Shown here: one piece after another, positions 9,104 through 18,286 of the stretch
Layout of the letters: every line of letters starts with the position of its first letter
Numbering within the stretch: the stretch's first letter is position 1
Assembly (NCBI RefSeq): GCF_014200725.1
Contig: NZ_JACHCL010000004.1
Span: 124,001 to 188,000 of the forward strand
Reading direction: 5' to 3'
DNA length: 64,000 bases
From: Janthinobacterium silvisoli
GTDB lineage: Bacteria; Pseudomonadota; Gammaproteobacteria; Burkholderiales; Burkholderiaceae_D
Notes under the pieces: model-generated
The model's database searches: none
Told to the model about the DNA's origin: nothing
What the model saw: the letters and a program-made list of their open reading frames with translations, nothing else
Translations under genes and position numbers: made by a program

Positions 9104-9131
9104 TTATAAATGTAATCGATTACATTTATAA
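9104..9131. promoter_or_regulatory. 28-bp perfect palindrome, LacI-family operator
   Basis: All 14 base pairs match around the centre at 9117/9118. The core is TGTAATCGATTACA, with the central CG typical of LacI-family operators. It sits just upstream of the lacI start, so it should control the entire lacI-ABC-isomerase-oxidoreductase unit. No second copy was noticed in the window. Confidence 0.8.
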
Positions 9132-9209
9132 GCCAGCCAGTAAGAGGATGCAAACATTATCGATGGTGCGATGCGGCAGGATCAGCCTGTTGCAGGCCTT
9201 TGAAGAGGC

Positions 9210-9797
9210 TTATTTGTGGGGCTGGAGCGGCTTTTGCTGCACGGCAAAACCGGCACGCAAGGCCGACACGGCTGCTACCCACAAGATCAATCCAGCGCCC
9301 AGGCAGCCGCCCGGGTTGACGGGACCATGGCGCAAGGTCAGGGGGTAGCCGATGGCCCATACACACAGCGCCAAGCCGATGGCCACATGGCGGCGGGCCT
9401 TGAACAGCCAGGCCAGTGGAAAGAAATGCAGGCCGACGATGAGGATAAACGCGGGAATGAACCATGCCTGCAGTCCCATATTCTTGAGTACATTGCCGAC
9501 GATAAAAATGGCGATCCACTGGCCCGCGTTGATGATGTTGAACAGCTTGCCCGAACGTTTTGCCTCGGGCGTGTCTTCCTGCGCCTTGTGGGCGGCACGG
9601 TTGCGGCTGAACTGGCGCCAGGCCAGCATGAACAGGAAAGCGGCGATGGCGGCGATCGGCAACACCTTGAGCGGCTGTGGACCATAGCTTTGCACGCACC
9701 AGGCCGCCACCCAGGCGCCGCCGAAAATGGAAAAAAACATGGCGCCGATGGCGCTGCCGGCGAGTGCCGCGGATGGGTTCGAGGCTTGCATGGTCAT
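9210..9797 (-). CDS. Predicted inner-membrane protein of unknown function
   Basis: This protein of about 195 residues has five or six hydrophobic segments. One or two lie near the N-terminus (GSAIGAMFFSIFGGAWVAAW, PIAAIAAFLFMLAW), then a polar loop rich in Lys, Arg and Glu. Further segments are ending in AGLILWVAAVSALRAG. The start is uncertain: ATG at 9797 (used here) or 9791, and neither has a strong ribosome binding site. It follows the GDPD gene by 29 bp and is probably co-transcribed with it. I do not recognise the family. Confidence 0.65.
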   Translation of the reverse strand: MTMQASNPSAALAGSAIGAMFFSIFGGAWVAAWCVQSYGPQPLKVLPIAAIAAFLFMLAWRQFSRNRAAHKAQEDTPEAKRSGKLFNIINAGQWIAIFIVGNVLKNMGLQAWFIPAFILIVGLHFFPLAWLFKARRHVAIGLALCVWAIGYPLTLRHGPVNPGGCLGAGLILWVAAVSALRAGFAVQQKPLQPHK

Positions 9798-9826
9798 GGC
9801 CTGTTGATCGAGTTCAAAGGAAAAGC

Positions 9827-10738
9827 TTATTCCAGCATCGCGCAAAACGTCTCCGGTGGCCCGTTGAGTATCACGCCGCTGGGCCAGCGGTGGCTGCGCT
9901 TTTGTGCGCGCAGCAAAGACGCGGCCAGGGCCGAATCGCCATCGGCGCCGTACACGAAAACGGGCATGTTCAAGGTCGCGGCATCGCCCAGCAAATGCGG
10001 GTTGGCATCGAGGCTGCGCGCATCGATGTGCACGCCGATGGGCATGCCGATCTGCTGCTGCATGCGCTGCAGCCAGACTTTGTCCAGCTTGGGCTGGCGG
10101 GCACTCTTCGCGGCCAGCCTGCTGACCTTGTTTTCACCAACCGCCTGGGCCTGGCGCGGGTCCGGCACCACCACACCCAGATAGCCTTGCGGATCGGCGC
10201 GGCGGGCGCACACGAGGTTGCTCGGCACGCTGGACGTCAAAAACCAGTTGCCGTGCTTGACGTTACTACGCAACTGCGCCACCAGTGACTCCACCGGCGC
10301 GCAAGAGGGCGCCACGTCCCTGATTTGCGCATTCAGGGTTTTCTCCGGGAAGGCCGTAGCCAGGTCCGCGATATCGGCCACGAAAGGCGGCGTTTCTGCC
10401 GTCAACGCACCGTGGTTTTTCATGCGCGCTGCGCGCCAGTCATCGCTGTCCATCTGCTGGATGGCGCGTGGCTGGCCCGTATCGACCACCCGGCCCGTCA
10501 GCAAGTCGTGGTACACCACCCAGTTGCCATCAGCCAGCAGTTGCAGATCCGTCTCGACGCCATCCCAGGTGCCAAAATAGGCATTGCGCAGCGCACTCAG
10601 GGAATTTTCCGGCGTATCCCCGGCGCCGCGGTGGGCGTGCACTTGCATGCCCAGGCAATCGGCGTGGGCAACCGTGCTGAACATGCTCAACAGCAGCGCC
10701 AGCGCGGCCGCCTTATTTTTTTTCTGGCTGATCAACAT
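9827..10738 (-). CDS. Glycerophosphodiester phosphodiesterase family protein, secreted
   Basis: This 303-aa protein has a Sec signal peptide (to VAHA, about residue 26). The GDPD TIM-barrel motifs HAHRGAGDTPENS, VETDLQLLADG and VVYHD carry the catalytic His/Glu/Asp set. Family members cleave glycerophosphodiesters to glycerol-3-phosphate and an alcohol, here presumably in the periplasm. The C-terminal half is more divergent than in GlpQ or UgpQ, so the substrate may differ. The ATG at 10738 is preceded by a weak AGGGA. Confidence 0.85.
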   Translation of the reverse strand: MLISQKKNKAAALALLLSMFSTVAHADCLGMQVHAHRGAGDTPENSLSALRNAYFGTWDGVETDLQLLADGNWVVYHDLLTGRVVDTGQPRAIQQMDSDDWRAARMKNHGALTAETPPFVADIADLATAFPEKTLNAQIRDVAPSCAPVESLVAQLRSNVKHGNWFLTSSVPSNLVCARRADPQGYLGVVVPDPRQAQAVGENKVSRLAAKSARQPKLDKVWLQRMQQQIGMPIGVHIDARSLDANPHLLGDAATLNMPVFVYGADGDSALAASLLRAQKRSHRWPSGVILNGPPETFCAMLE

Positions 10739-10886
10739 AGTTCTATCCCTGTAAGCATGGCGGAAATTTTCTCATATGACTCAGGGAATCCCTAAAGTTT
10801 ATTTGTTTGACAGCATAGTAGACGGCCCCGGCGCGTTCAGGCTGACTCAGTTACACTGTTCGCTACCCTACATAGGACATAACAAC

Positions 10887-12173
10887 ATGGGCGAACAACC
10901 ATCCACACTTGCCGCGCAACAACTTACAACTGGCCAGCAGCTTCATCAGGCGGGCAAGCTGATCGAAGCCATCAATGCTTACCAGGCAGCCTACAAGCTT
11001 GATCCTGGCTTGGCCGAGGCCCAGCATGGCCAGGGACTGGCGATGCTGCAACTGGGCCAGCACGCCATGGGCATCGGGCTGATCAAACTGTCGCTCAAGC
11101 AGCAGCCCGGCAATGCCTTGTTTCACTACAACCTGGGCAATGTGCTGCGCGCAACAGACAGCGAGGCAGCGCTGGCCAGCTACGCTACGGCCGCCCAACT
11201 GGCGCCAGGCGAACACGATTACGCTATCGTCCATTCCGAGTTGCTGCTGAGTAAACAGCGCTTGCCGGAAGCTATCACCGAACTGGAACGCGCCCACGCC
11301 TTGCGCCCGGAACGCTGGCAAAACCTGCAGGGATTGGCTGAACTGTATTACCGCACCGGCCAGAAAGAACTGGCGCTGGCCCGTTATGCCCAAGGTCTGG
11401 CGCTGCATCCGGCGATGGCGCAAACCTGCCGCATCGGCTTTGCCAGCCCGCAAGCAGACCGGCCTGAAAAACTGATCACGCTGGAGGTGGCCGATGACTT
11501 GCGAGACTTCCTGCTGGAAACGGATTTGCGCATCATCGACGACTTCCTGCCCAACCCCGCTGCCTGGCGCGGCAATGCACTGACCCTGCCCTTCGCGCCA
11601 CAGCGCTATGCGGGGCAAAACTATCCTGGCAGCCAGACGGAAGGCCAGCCTTGCCAGGACATCATGGAACGCATCGCCACGGCGCTGGGCCGCGAAATCC
11701 GTTTCATTTCGCCCGACAACGCGTCCTACCGCATCAGCCATGCCGACGCGACGGCGCGCACCGATATCCACGTGGATAACGAAACGGGCAACAACTTCCA
11801 GTTTTATGCGGGCGTGCTGTACCTGAACCCGCCTGAACAATGCCAGGGCGGCACCACCTTCTGGCGCCACCGTCCCAGCGGCTGGACCCGGCGCCTGCCG
11901 GAAACGGACGTGAAAGCAGGCGGCTACCCCAGTTTCAAGGAATTCCAGAAACGCTGGCTGCCCAACAGCAAGGTGCAAAAATTCAATGAGCTGCAGGCAC
12001 AGCGCGACAGCTGGGAAGCCTTGCTGGAAGTGCCCATGCGCCACAACCGATTGATCGTGTACAAGGGGCATTACTTTCACTCGATCAGCAAGGTGTTCGG
12101 CGACACACCGGACAATGGCCGGCTGGTGCAGCTATTCTTCTTTGAGGTACCCGAGGCAGACCAGCCGCGCTGA
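10887..12173 (+). CDS. TPR protein fused to a 2OG-Fe(II) dioxygenase-like domain
   Basis: This 428-aa cytoplasmic protein starts at 10887 with AGGA ten bases upstream. Residues from about 10 to 200 form tetratricopeptide repeats (EAINAYQAAYKLDPGLAEAQ and later copies). The rest resembles an iron/2-oxoglutarate oxygenase jelly roll: HVDN supplies an HxD pair, a later FHSISKVFGD a distal His, and NGRLVQLFFFE the Arg expected to bind 2-oxoglutarate. It may belong to DUF6445 or a prolyl-hydroxylase-like family; that assignment is from memory. The substrate is unknown. It appears to be monocistronic. Confidence 0.75.
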   Translation: MGEQPSTLAAQQLTTGQQLHQAGKLIEAINAYQAAYKLDPGLAEAQHGQGLAMLQLGQHAMGIGLIKLSLKQQPGNALFHYNLGNVLRATDSEAALASYATAAQLAPGEHDYAIVHSELLLSKQRLPEAITELERAHALRPERWQNLQGLAELYYRTGQKELALARYAQGLALHPAMAQTCRIGFASPQADRPEKLITLEVADDLRDFLLETDLRIIDDFLPNPAAWRGNALTLPFAPQRYAGQNYPGSQTEGQPCQDIMERIATALGREIRFISPDNASYRISHADATARTDIHVDNETGNNFQFYAGVLYLNPPEQCQGGTTFWRHRPSGWTRRLPETDVKAGGYPSFKEFQKRWLPNSKVQKFNELQAQRDSWEALLEVPMRHNRLIVYKGHYFHSISKVFGDTPDNGRLVQLFFFEVPEADQPR

Positions 12174-13256
12174 TCAGGCGTCGGTAGTAAAACGGTACAC
12201 CGTTTCCATCTGATATGGCTTGCCTGGCCGCACTATACAGTCAGGAAAATGTGGCTGGTTCGGCGAGTCCGGGAAATGCTGGGTTTCCAGGCACAGGGCG
12301 CCGCGACGCTGCAGCGGCCCCTGCTTGCCATGCTGGCTATCGTCCAGGAAATTGCCCGTGTACAGCTGCACTCCCGGCGCTTGCGTGTACACCTCCAGCA
12401 CCCGTCCCGATGCGGGATCGCGCACGCTGGCCGCCAGGTCCAGCGACGAATCTGCCTTTTTATTGAGCACGAAATTATGGTCATAGCCATGGCCAAAACG
12501 CAGTTGTTCGTGCGCAGCATTGATGCCGGCGCCCACCGCCGTGGCACGGCGCAAATCAAACGGTGTACCGGCCACGTCGGCTAAGTCCCCGGTAGGAATC
12601 GAGCCGGCATCGACGGGCGTGTAGCGGTCGGCGGCAATCATCACTTCGTGCGCCAGGATATCGCCCTGCCCTGCGAGGTTGAAATAACTGTGATTGGTCA
12701 GGTTGACGGGCGTGGCCTGGTCCGTCACGGCGTGGTAACGCAGGCTCAAGGCATTATCATCGTTCAACTCGTAGACCAGGGTCACATCCAGCCGACCCGG
12801 ATAACCATCTTCGCCATCGGGGCTGCTGCGGGTGAAGACTACGCCTGCCGCACCATCTTTTTGATACGGCTCGGCAGCCCACAGTACCTGGTGAAAACCT
12901 TGCTCGCCGCCATGCAGATGATTGACGCCATTATTCACGGCCAGGCGGTAATCGCAGCCATCGAGGCTGAAACGTCCACGCGCAATGCGGTTGGCGAACC
13001 GCCCCACCACGGCGCCCAGATACCAGCTATTGCGCAGATACGGCGCGATACCATCGAAGCCCAGCACCACGTCAGCGACTTCGCCATGCCGGTCTGGCGC
13101 ATGCACGGCCTGGATGATGGCGCCAAAGTCCAATACCTTGATGCGCAGACCCTGGCGGTTGGCCAGGGTGTAGGCAGTCACCTGCGTGCCATCGGGCAAC
13201 ACGCCGAACGGGGCTTTACTGACAGATACAGACGGGGAAGACTCAACACGGGTCAT
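12174..13256 (-). CDS. galM: Aldose 1-epimerase (mutarotase)
   Basis: This 360-aa protein of typical GalM length interconverts alpha and beta anomers of hexoses. Family motifs are GRFANRIARG, NNGVNHLHGG (first catalytic His), NLTNHSYFNLAG (second catalytic His) and GALCLETQHFPDSPN (catalytic Glu). There is no signal peptide, so it is cytoplasmic. It is convergent with the TPR/oxygenase gene, the two stop codons being adjacent. No galactose pathway genes lie next to it, so it may serve the general sugar pool. Confidence 0.95.
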   Translation of the reverse strand: MTRVESSPSVSVSKAPFGVLPDGTQVTAYTLANRQGLRIKVLDFGAIIQAVHAPDRHGEVADVVLGFDGIAPYLRNSWYLGAVVGRFANRIARGRFSLDGCDYRLAVNNGVNHLHGGEQGFHQVLWAAEPYQKDGAAGVVFTRSSPDGEDGYPGRLDVTLVYELNDDNALSLRYHAVTDQATPVNLTNHSYFNLAGQGDILAHEVMIAADRYTPVDAGSIPTGDLADVAGTPFDLRRATAVGAGINAAHEQLRFGHGYDHNFVLNKKADSSLDLAASVRDPASGRVLEVYTQAPGVQLYTGNFLDDSQHGKQGPLQRRGALCLETQHFPDSPNQPHFPDCIVRPGKPYQMETVYRFTTDA

Positions 13257-13331
13257 GGCATCTCACAAGGTCATGGTTGATGAATTGCTAGAAACATCAT
13301 AAACCAAGACCTTGCGGTCAAGAAAATTTAA

Positions 13332-14195
13332 TTATTTAGCAAACAATTGCACCACACCCGTCATATTGATCTCGCCTAAACCTTGTTCGATTGCCTGCTG
13401 GAACACGCCCCGCGCGGCCGTGATGGTGGGGATGGTAGCGCTATCGCCCGCCGCCGCAACGGCATAGCCAAAATCTTTTTCGATCAGCGCTATCGGAAAT
13501 TGCGGGGCGAAATTAGAGCTAAGCATGGTCGAGACCAGATAATGATTGACGGGCGCCCATACCGGCGTGGCCGAGATCGCTTTCAAAGCCGCGTCCACGT
13601 CGGCGCCATTGCGCTTGAGCAAACCGATTACTTCAGCCAGCGCCGTCACCTGTATCCCCAGCAAGGCATTGGTGGACAGCTTGGTCAAAGCGCCATTACC
13701 GACCGGACCCACCAGGTGCACGGCGGCTCCCATCACCTTGAGCAGCGGCTGGCAACGCTCCAGGGTTGCCGCATCACCGCCGGCCAGGAAAATCAATAAC
13801 CCCGCTTCAGCCTGCGGACGGGAACCGGCCACCGGCGCTTCGAGCAGCTCGACGCCATGCTCGGCAGCCTGCACACCGAGTTCGCGTATCCAGCCCGGCG
13901 TCACGGTCGAACTTTCGATGGCGATGCTGCCCGCTGACATGCCAGCCAGCGCACCGTGTTCGGCATCGAGCCAGACCTGGCGCGATGCCGCATCGTCGCG
14001 CAGCATGGCCAGCACGAAATCGGCGCCCGCCACCGCTGCCCGCGGCGTTGCCGCCTGCCGCGCACCCGCCGCAACCAGTGTTGCCGCCGCTTCGGGCGTG
14101 CGGTTCCAGATGGTCAGTGTATGTCCAGCCTTGAGCAGATTGGCGGCCATGCGCGATCCCATCGCGCCCAGGCCCAGTACGGTAATGTTACTCAT
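13332..14195 (-). CDS. NAD(P)-dependent beta-hydroxyacid dehydrogenase (3-hydroxyisobutyrate dehydrogenase family)
   Basis: This 287-aa protein has the N-terminal dinucleotide fold VLGLGAMGSRMAANLLKAGH, the substrate loop APVAGSRPQAEAG and the catalytic Lys in GNGALTKLSTNALLG. AAGGAG precedes the ATG at 14195. It is the last gene of an SDR-MFS-dehydrogenase unit, with the MFS stop just upstream. The family covers 3-hydroxyisobutyrate and tartronate semialdehyde reductases and imine reductases, and the sequence alone does not say which. The divergent LysR gene probably controls the unit. Confidence 0.88.
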   Translation of the reverse strand: MSNITVLGLGAMGSRMAANLLKAGHTLTIWNRTPEAAATLVAAGARQAATPRAAVAGADFVLAMLRDDAASRQVWLDAEHGALAGMSAGSIAIESSTVTPGWIRELGVQAAEHGVELLEAPVAGSRPQAEAGLLIFLAGGDAATLERCQPLLKVMGAAVHLVGPVGNGALTKLSTNALLGIQVTALAEVIGLLKRNGADVDAALKAISATPVWAPVNHYLVSTMLSSNFAPQFPIALIEKDFGYAVAAAGDSATIPTITAARGVFQQAIEQGLGEINMTGVVQLFAK

Positions 14196-14215
14196 TGTGT
14201 TCTCCTTGAAAAATA

Positions 14216-15442
14216 TCAACGTTGGCGCGATGTGCGCTGGCGGGTAGCGATCACCACGATCAATCCCGCCAGGATAAAGCAGGCAGACAGACCGGGAATC
14301 GGCGCCGCCCCCGCGCTGTTAATGATCAGTCCGCCGATCCATGCACCGAGGCCGATGGCTGCGTTAAAGACCGCCACGTTGACCGAGGTTGCGGCGTCTG
14401 CACCGCCCTCGATTTTGGAGGCATGCTTGAACACCATGGTTTGCAACAATACCGGCAATGCGCCATAGGCCCCGCCCCATACCGCCAGCGTGGCCAGCAT
14501 GGCGCCGTAGCTGGCCACCGCCATATTCATCGCGACCAGACTGACGGCAAGCAAGGCCGTCACGATGACCAGGCAAGTCCGCAGCGACTTGGCGGCGAAG
14601 GGTGCGATGGCAAAGTTGGTGATCACGCCAGCGCCGCCGTAGACCAGCAGCATCACGCTGATCTGGCCGGCAGTCTGTCCCGCGAACTGTTCCAGATACG
14701 GTGCAATATAGGTGTAGGCCAAAAAATTGCCCGTCACAATCAGCGCCGTCGTCGCAAACACGGCCATCAAGCGGCCATCCTTGAGAATCGCCGACATGGC
14801 ACCGCGTGTGGAAGACTTGGCAATCTTGACGGCAGGCACGGACCAGGCAATCACGGCAAACACCAGCAAACTCAGCACACTCAGCGCGGCAAACACGGCG
14901 CGCCAGCCTTGGTGCTCGCCCAAAATCGTGCCAGCGGGAATACCGAGCACGGCAGCCAGAGAAACGCCACCGAACACGATCGATGTCGCCCGTACCGCAT
15001 GCCGGGCAGCAACCAGATGCACGGCCGTCACCACGGCGGTCGACCAGAATACGCCGATGGCTGCGGCCACCAGCATGCGTGCGATCAACACGATAAAGTA
15101 GCCGGGCGCCAGGTAGGTCGCCAGGTTGCCCAGGCAGCAGACTGCCAGCAAGGCGGCCATCAACAGCTTGCGGTTGACGGCGCTCAACATGCTCGTCAAC
15201 GGCGCGGCCGTGAGCGCCACCATGAAGGCAAAGCCCATCACCAGATAACCGGCCTGGCCCAGTGAAACGTGCAAACCCTCGGCCATCGAAGGCAGCACGC
15301 CCACGGGCATCAGTTCGGTGCTGACGAAAGTAAAACAGCCCAGGCTGAGCGCGCTCACGGCGGCGGCGCTGCGCGCCCTGTACGTCTTCACGCCCTGCGC
15401 ATGCGGCGCAGAACTTGAGGTGTGTGTGGTACTCGATTGCAT
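14216..15442 (-). CDS. MFS transporter, drug/sugar efflux (AraJ/SotB/YdhP-like)
   Basis: This 408-aa protein has about 12 predicted membrane segments. Loop motifs typical of the DHA1 efflux group are visible, such as FTFVSTELMPVGVLPSMA and AAAIGVFWSTAVVTAVHLVA. These transporters export sugars, arabinose analogues or drugs with proton exchange. The ATG at 15442 has GAGATAC upstream. It lies between an SDR gene and a hydroxyacid dehydrogenase gene on the same strand, with gaps of about 20-33 bp, so it is part of that operon. Confidence 0.9.
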   Translation of the reverse strand: MQSSTTHTSSSAPHAQGVKTYRARSAAAVSALSLGCFTFVSTELMPVGVLPSMAEGLHVSLGQAGYLVMGFAFMVALTAAPLTSMLSAVNRKLLMAALLAVCCLGNLATYLAPGYFIVLIARMLVAAAIGVFWSTAVVTAVHLVAARHAVRATSIVFGGVSLAAVLGIPAGTILGEHQGWRAVFAALSVLSLLVFAVIAWSVPAVKIAKSSTRGAMSAILKDGRLMAVFATTALIVTGNFLAYTYIAPYLEQFAGQTAGQISVMLLVYGGAGVITNFAIAPFAAKSLRTCLVIVTALLAVSLVAMNMAVASYGAMLATLAVWGGAYGALPVLLQTMVFKHASKIEGGADAATSVNVAVFNAAIGLGAWIGGLIINSAGAAPIPGLSACFILAGLIVVIATRQRTSRQR

Positions 15443-15475
15443 AAAGTATCTCGCTAAAAAATATTCCGATAAAAA

Positions 15476-16246
15476 TCAGGGCATCACAACGCCGGACAAG
15501 CGCGCGCAAGCCGATAGAAAACGTTCCTGGATGGCCATATCGCGCGCTGCCTGCAGCACCCCGGCAGGCCGTTGATGGTAAAAGTAGCCGCCCGTCACCT
15601 GTGTGGCAGGATCGGTGCCGGCAGCCAGCCAGGCCTGCGTACGCGGCGCCAGGTTCAGGTCATCGGGCGCACTGGCGCCGCCCATCTTGGTAGCCACCCA
15701 GCCCGGTTCCAGGCTGTTCGACAGCACGCCGGGCCAGCGGCGCGCAACGGCAAACGCCAGCAGCAGGTTGTGCAACTTGGAATCGGAGTACGCCTGGGTG
15801 CCATCCCATGGCCGCTTTTCCCAGGCCAGGTCATCCAGCGAAATATCGCCATGCTGATGCAGCTTCGAGCTGATGTAGACCAGCCGTTTCGGCGGCGTCA
15901 CCAGCGCCGTCAGGATGTACGGCGCCAGCGCATTGACGGCAAATACGTGCGGCAAGCCATCGACGGTGGCGAGGCGCATAGGTTCCTGATAGCCAACGGC
16001 CGCGTTATGAATGAATGCGTCAAAGGCGCCCAGTGCATTGATGCGCGCGGCCAGCGCCGTGGTTTCGGCGATGCTGGCCAAATCGCCCGCCAGCACCGTG
16101 TCGGCGCCCGGCACCTGCGCCATGGCATGGGCAGCGCGCGCATCATTGCGGGCATGCAGCACGACCTGGTGGCCTTCGGCGACCAGTTGCCGTGCAGCCA
16201 TCTGGCCCAGTCCGTCAGAAGATCCTGTGATAAGAATACGTGCCAT
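15476..16246 (-). CDS. Short-chain dehydrogenase/reductase
   Basis: This 256-aa SDR has the cofactor motif TGSSDGLGQMAA at the N-terminus, HNAAVGYQ in place of NNAG, and a Tyr/Lys pair in YSDSKLHNLL. It resembles retinol dehydrogenase-like or WW-domain-oxidoreductase-like bacterial SDRs. GGAGTT precedes the ATG at 16246. It is the first gene of the operon and is divergent from a LysR regulator, a common arrangement for a regulator and its target. The substrate is unknown. Confidence 0.88.
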   Translation of the reverse strand: MARILITGSSDGLGQMAARQLVAEGHQVVLHARNDARAAHAMAQVPGADTVLAGDLASIAETTALAARINALGAFDAFIHNAAVGYQEPMRLATVDGLPHVFAVNALAPYILTALVTPPKRLVYISSKLHQHGDISLDDLAWEKRPWDGTQAYSDSKLHNLLLAFAVARRWPGVLSNSLEPGWVATKMGGASAPDDLNLAPRTQAWLAAGTDPATQVTGGYFYHQRPAGVLQAARDMAIQERFLSACARLSGVVMP

Positions 16247-16388
16247 TTTTTAACTCCAATCTGTCCGTTTCAAGGTGGCGACATGTCAATCTGAAAGTCA
16301 GAAGGCGCCGCGTTGGAAGTATTATGGGAGCGTGAAGATCGAATGGCGATAACATGAAAGGCATTACATTTATGCGCGAGAGGCAAGA

Positions 16389-17297
16389 ATGAGAGCACTC
16401 AGTTCCCAATTGCTGGAGGGTGTGGACGTGATGGCGGCGGTGGTCGATACGCGCAGTTTCAACGGCGCCGCCGAAGTGCTGGACATGTCGCAATCGGGCG
16501 TAAGCCGGGCCGTCGCCCGCCTGGAAGCGCGGCTGGGCATCCGCATTTTCGAGCGGACCACGCGCTCGGTCCGGCTGACGGACGAGGGCCGCCATTTCTA
16601 TGAGCAAGTCATGCCCCTGCTGGCCGCGCTGAGTGAGGCCACCGGCAGCGCCGCCAGCCATGTGCGCAAGGTGCAGGGACGCCTGCGCATCAATATCGAC
16701 CCACTGTTTGCCCGCTTTATCCTGGGGCCAAGGCTGGGCACCTTCATGGATAGCCACCCTGAACTCGATATCGAACTGCGCACCCGCGAAGACCTGGGAG
16801 ATTTGGTGGCCGACGGCTTTGACGTGGCCTTGCGCTTCGGCCACCCGCAACCCTCGTCGCTGGTGGCACGGAAACTGTTCGACACGCGCGTCTTCGCCAT
16901 GGCCGCGCCCGCCTATCTGGAGCGCTACGGCCATCCAGTGGACCCCACCGAACTGGAAAACGGATCGCACCGCTGCATCCTGTTCCGCGAACCAGTCACC
17001 GGCCGGCCCTTCCCGTGGGAATTTCATCAACGCAAGAAAAAACTGATCGTCAAACCGCAAGGCGCCCTCACCGTCAACGACCCCGGCACCCTCTACAGCA
17101 CCTGCCTGGCCGGCCTGGGCATTGCCCAGTTGTTTGAACTGGGTCTCGAGCAATACATCACGTCAGGACAGCTGATCCGCCTCTTCCCAGACTGGCCCGA
17201 CCACCGCTTCCCCCTGTACGCCTACTACCCGTCGCGGCATCATGTGCCGGCCAAGACAAGGGCATTGCTGGATTTTGTGGAGAGTTTGGTGCGGTGA
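16389..17297 (+). CDS. LysR family transcriptional regulator
   Basis: This 302-aa protein has the LysR winged helix-turn-helix at about residues 10-65 (FNGAAEVLDMSQSGVSRAVA, then RTTRSVRLTDEGR). A LysR substrate-binding domain of the CrgA/DsdC-like group follows, with FGHPQPSSLVARKLFDTRVF. The ATG at 16389 has GAGAGG upstream. The 142-bp gap to the divergent SDR gene should hold the shared operator, though I saw no long palindrome there. It most likely activates the SDR-MFS-dehydrogenase operon. Confidence 0.92.
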   Translation: MRALSSQLLEGVDVMAAVVDTRSFNGAAEVLDMSQSGVSRAVARLEARLGIRIFERTTRSVRLTDEGRHFYEQVMPLLAALSEATGSAASHVRKVQGRLRINIDPLFARFILGPRLGTFMDSHPELDIELRTREDLGDLVADGFDVALRFGHPQPSSLVARKLFDTRVFAMAAPAYLERYGHPVDPTELENGSHRCILFREPVTGRPFPWEFHQRKKKLIVKPQGALTVNDPGTLYSTCLAGLGIAQLFELGLEQYITSGQLIRLFPDWPDHRFPLYAYYPSRHHVPAKTRALLDFVESLVR

Positions 17298-17374
17298 GAG
17301 TGCGAAGACATGCAGAGGCAGGCGCAACAGCGCGTCACCGTGCAATGGTAAATAATTGATTTATTGAGGAATGT

Positions 17375-17450
17375 TGGTGCGGCTGGCGGGGATCGAACCC
17401 ACGACCCTTGGCTTCGGAGGCCAATACTCTATCCACTGAGCTACAGCCGC
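17375..17450 (-). tRNA. tRNA-Arg (anticodon CCG)
   Basis: The minus strand folds into a standard cloverleaf: acceptor stem GCGGCTG pairing with CAGCCGC, and D-arm GCTCAGTGGATAGAGT. The anticodon stem TTGGC/GCCAA encloses loop CTCCGAA, whose anticodon CCG reads CGG. The T-loop is GGTTCGATCCC. CCA is encoded at 17377-17375. Nothing suggests an integrated element next to it. Confidence 0.97.
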
Positions 17451-17648
17451 GTAGGGGGAAACTTGGAGTGATGCGAAGGATACCGTTTTTCTTTACCTAC
17501 GTCTATGGAAACTGTCGTATCGCGGGCAATTGCATGTCATGGCCTTTTTTTTATGCCTATAATTGGGAGTTTCATAAAGGTTTACATCCAGGCATGTAAA
17601 AATGCTACCGTACAAGGCCATCAGTTTCGAATCTGGATTAAGGACATC

Positions 17649-18215
17649 ATGAGCGACGCACATAACGAACAACAATCAGCGATCAAAACTCCTAAGCAAT
17701 TGCTTGCCGCCGTGGCCGGTTTCTTCCTCGTCACCGTCATCGGCATCATCTTGCTGGTGCAATTTGTCACGACCCAAAAACTGACTGGGGCCGGTTCGGA
17801 CAGCCAGTCGCCAGACGCCATCGCGGCGCGCCTGGCCCCTGTCGCCGATGACGGTTATACCTTCAAGGACGCCAGCGGCCCGAAAGTGCTGTTAAGCGGG
17901 GAAGCCATCTACACCTCGACTTGCGTGGCTTGCCATGGCGCTGGCGTGGCCGGTGCGCCGAAGTTTGGCGATGCGGCCAGCTGGACGGCGCGCCTGGCGC
18001 AAGGCTATGACACGGTCTTGAAACACGCCATCGAAGGCTTGCGCGCGATGCCGGCCAAGGGCGGCAATCCCGACCTCGACGATGTGGAAGTGGCGCGCGC
18101 GGTGGTCTACATGGCCAACGCTTCGGGTGGCAAGTTCAAGGAACCGGAAGTGCCGGCACCGGCTGCAGCAGCAGCTGAAGGCGCATCGGCAGCAGCCTCC
18201 GTACCCGCCAAATAA
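17649..18215 (+). CDS. Membrane-anchored cytochrome c5-type protein
   Basis: This 188-aa protein has an uncleaved N-terminal anchor at about residues 22-41 (AVAGFFLVTVIGIILLVQFV). A periplasmic class I cytochrome c domain follows, with haem motif CVACH (Cys92, Cys95, His96) and the axial Met in LRAMPAKGG (Met134). An Ala/Pro/Glu-rich C-terminal tail follows. The ATG at 17649 has AAGGA at close spacing. It resembles the cytochrome c5 family electron carriers to terminal oxidases. It stands alone and ends in the intrinsic terminator at 18233. Confidence 0.92.
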   Translation: MSDAHNEQQSAIKTPKQLLAAVAGFFLVTVIGIILLVQFVTTQKLTGAGSDSQSPDAIAARLAPVADDGYTFKDASGPKVLLSGEAIYTSTCVACHGAGVAGAPKFGDAASWTARLAQGYDTVLKHAIEGLRAMPAKGGNPDLDDVEVARAVVYMANASGGKFKEPEVPAPAAAAAEGASAAASVPAK

Positions 18216-18232
18216 ATACCCTTCCCAATATG

Positions 18233-18261
18233 AAAAACCGCCTTCGCTGGCGGTTTTTTTT
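18233..18261 (+). terminator. Intrinsic terminator of the cytochrome c gene
   Basis: ACCGCC and GGCGGT form a GC-rich stem around a TTCGCT loop, followed by eight T residues. It starts 17 bp after the cytochrome stop codon. Confidence 0.9.
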
Positions 18262-18286
18262 CGCCTCGGAAACTTTCAGCAGGCGT

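Noticed and set aside
17300-17650. tRNA-Arg as a possible integration site of a mobile element
   Set aside because: No integrase, no repeated tRNA end and no foreign genes were seen on either side.
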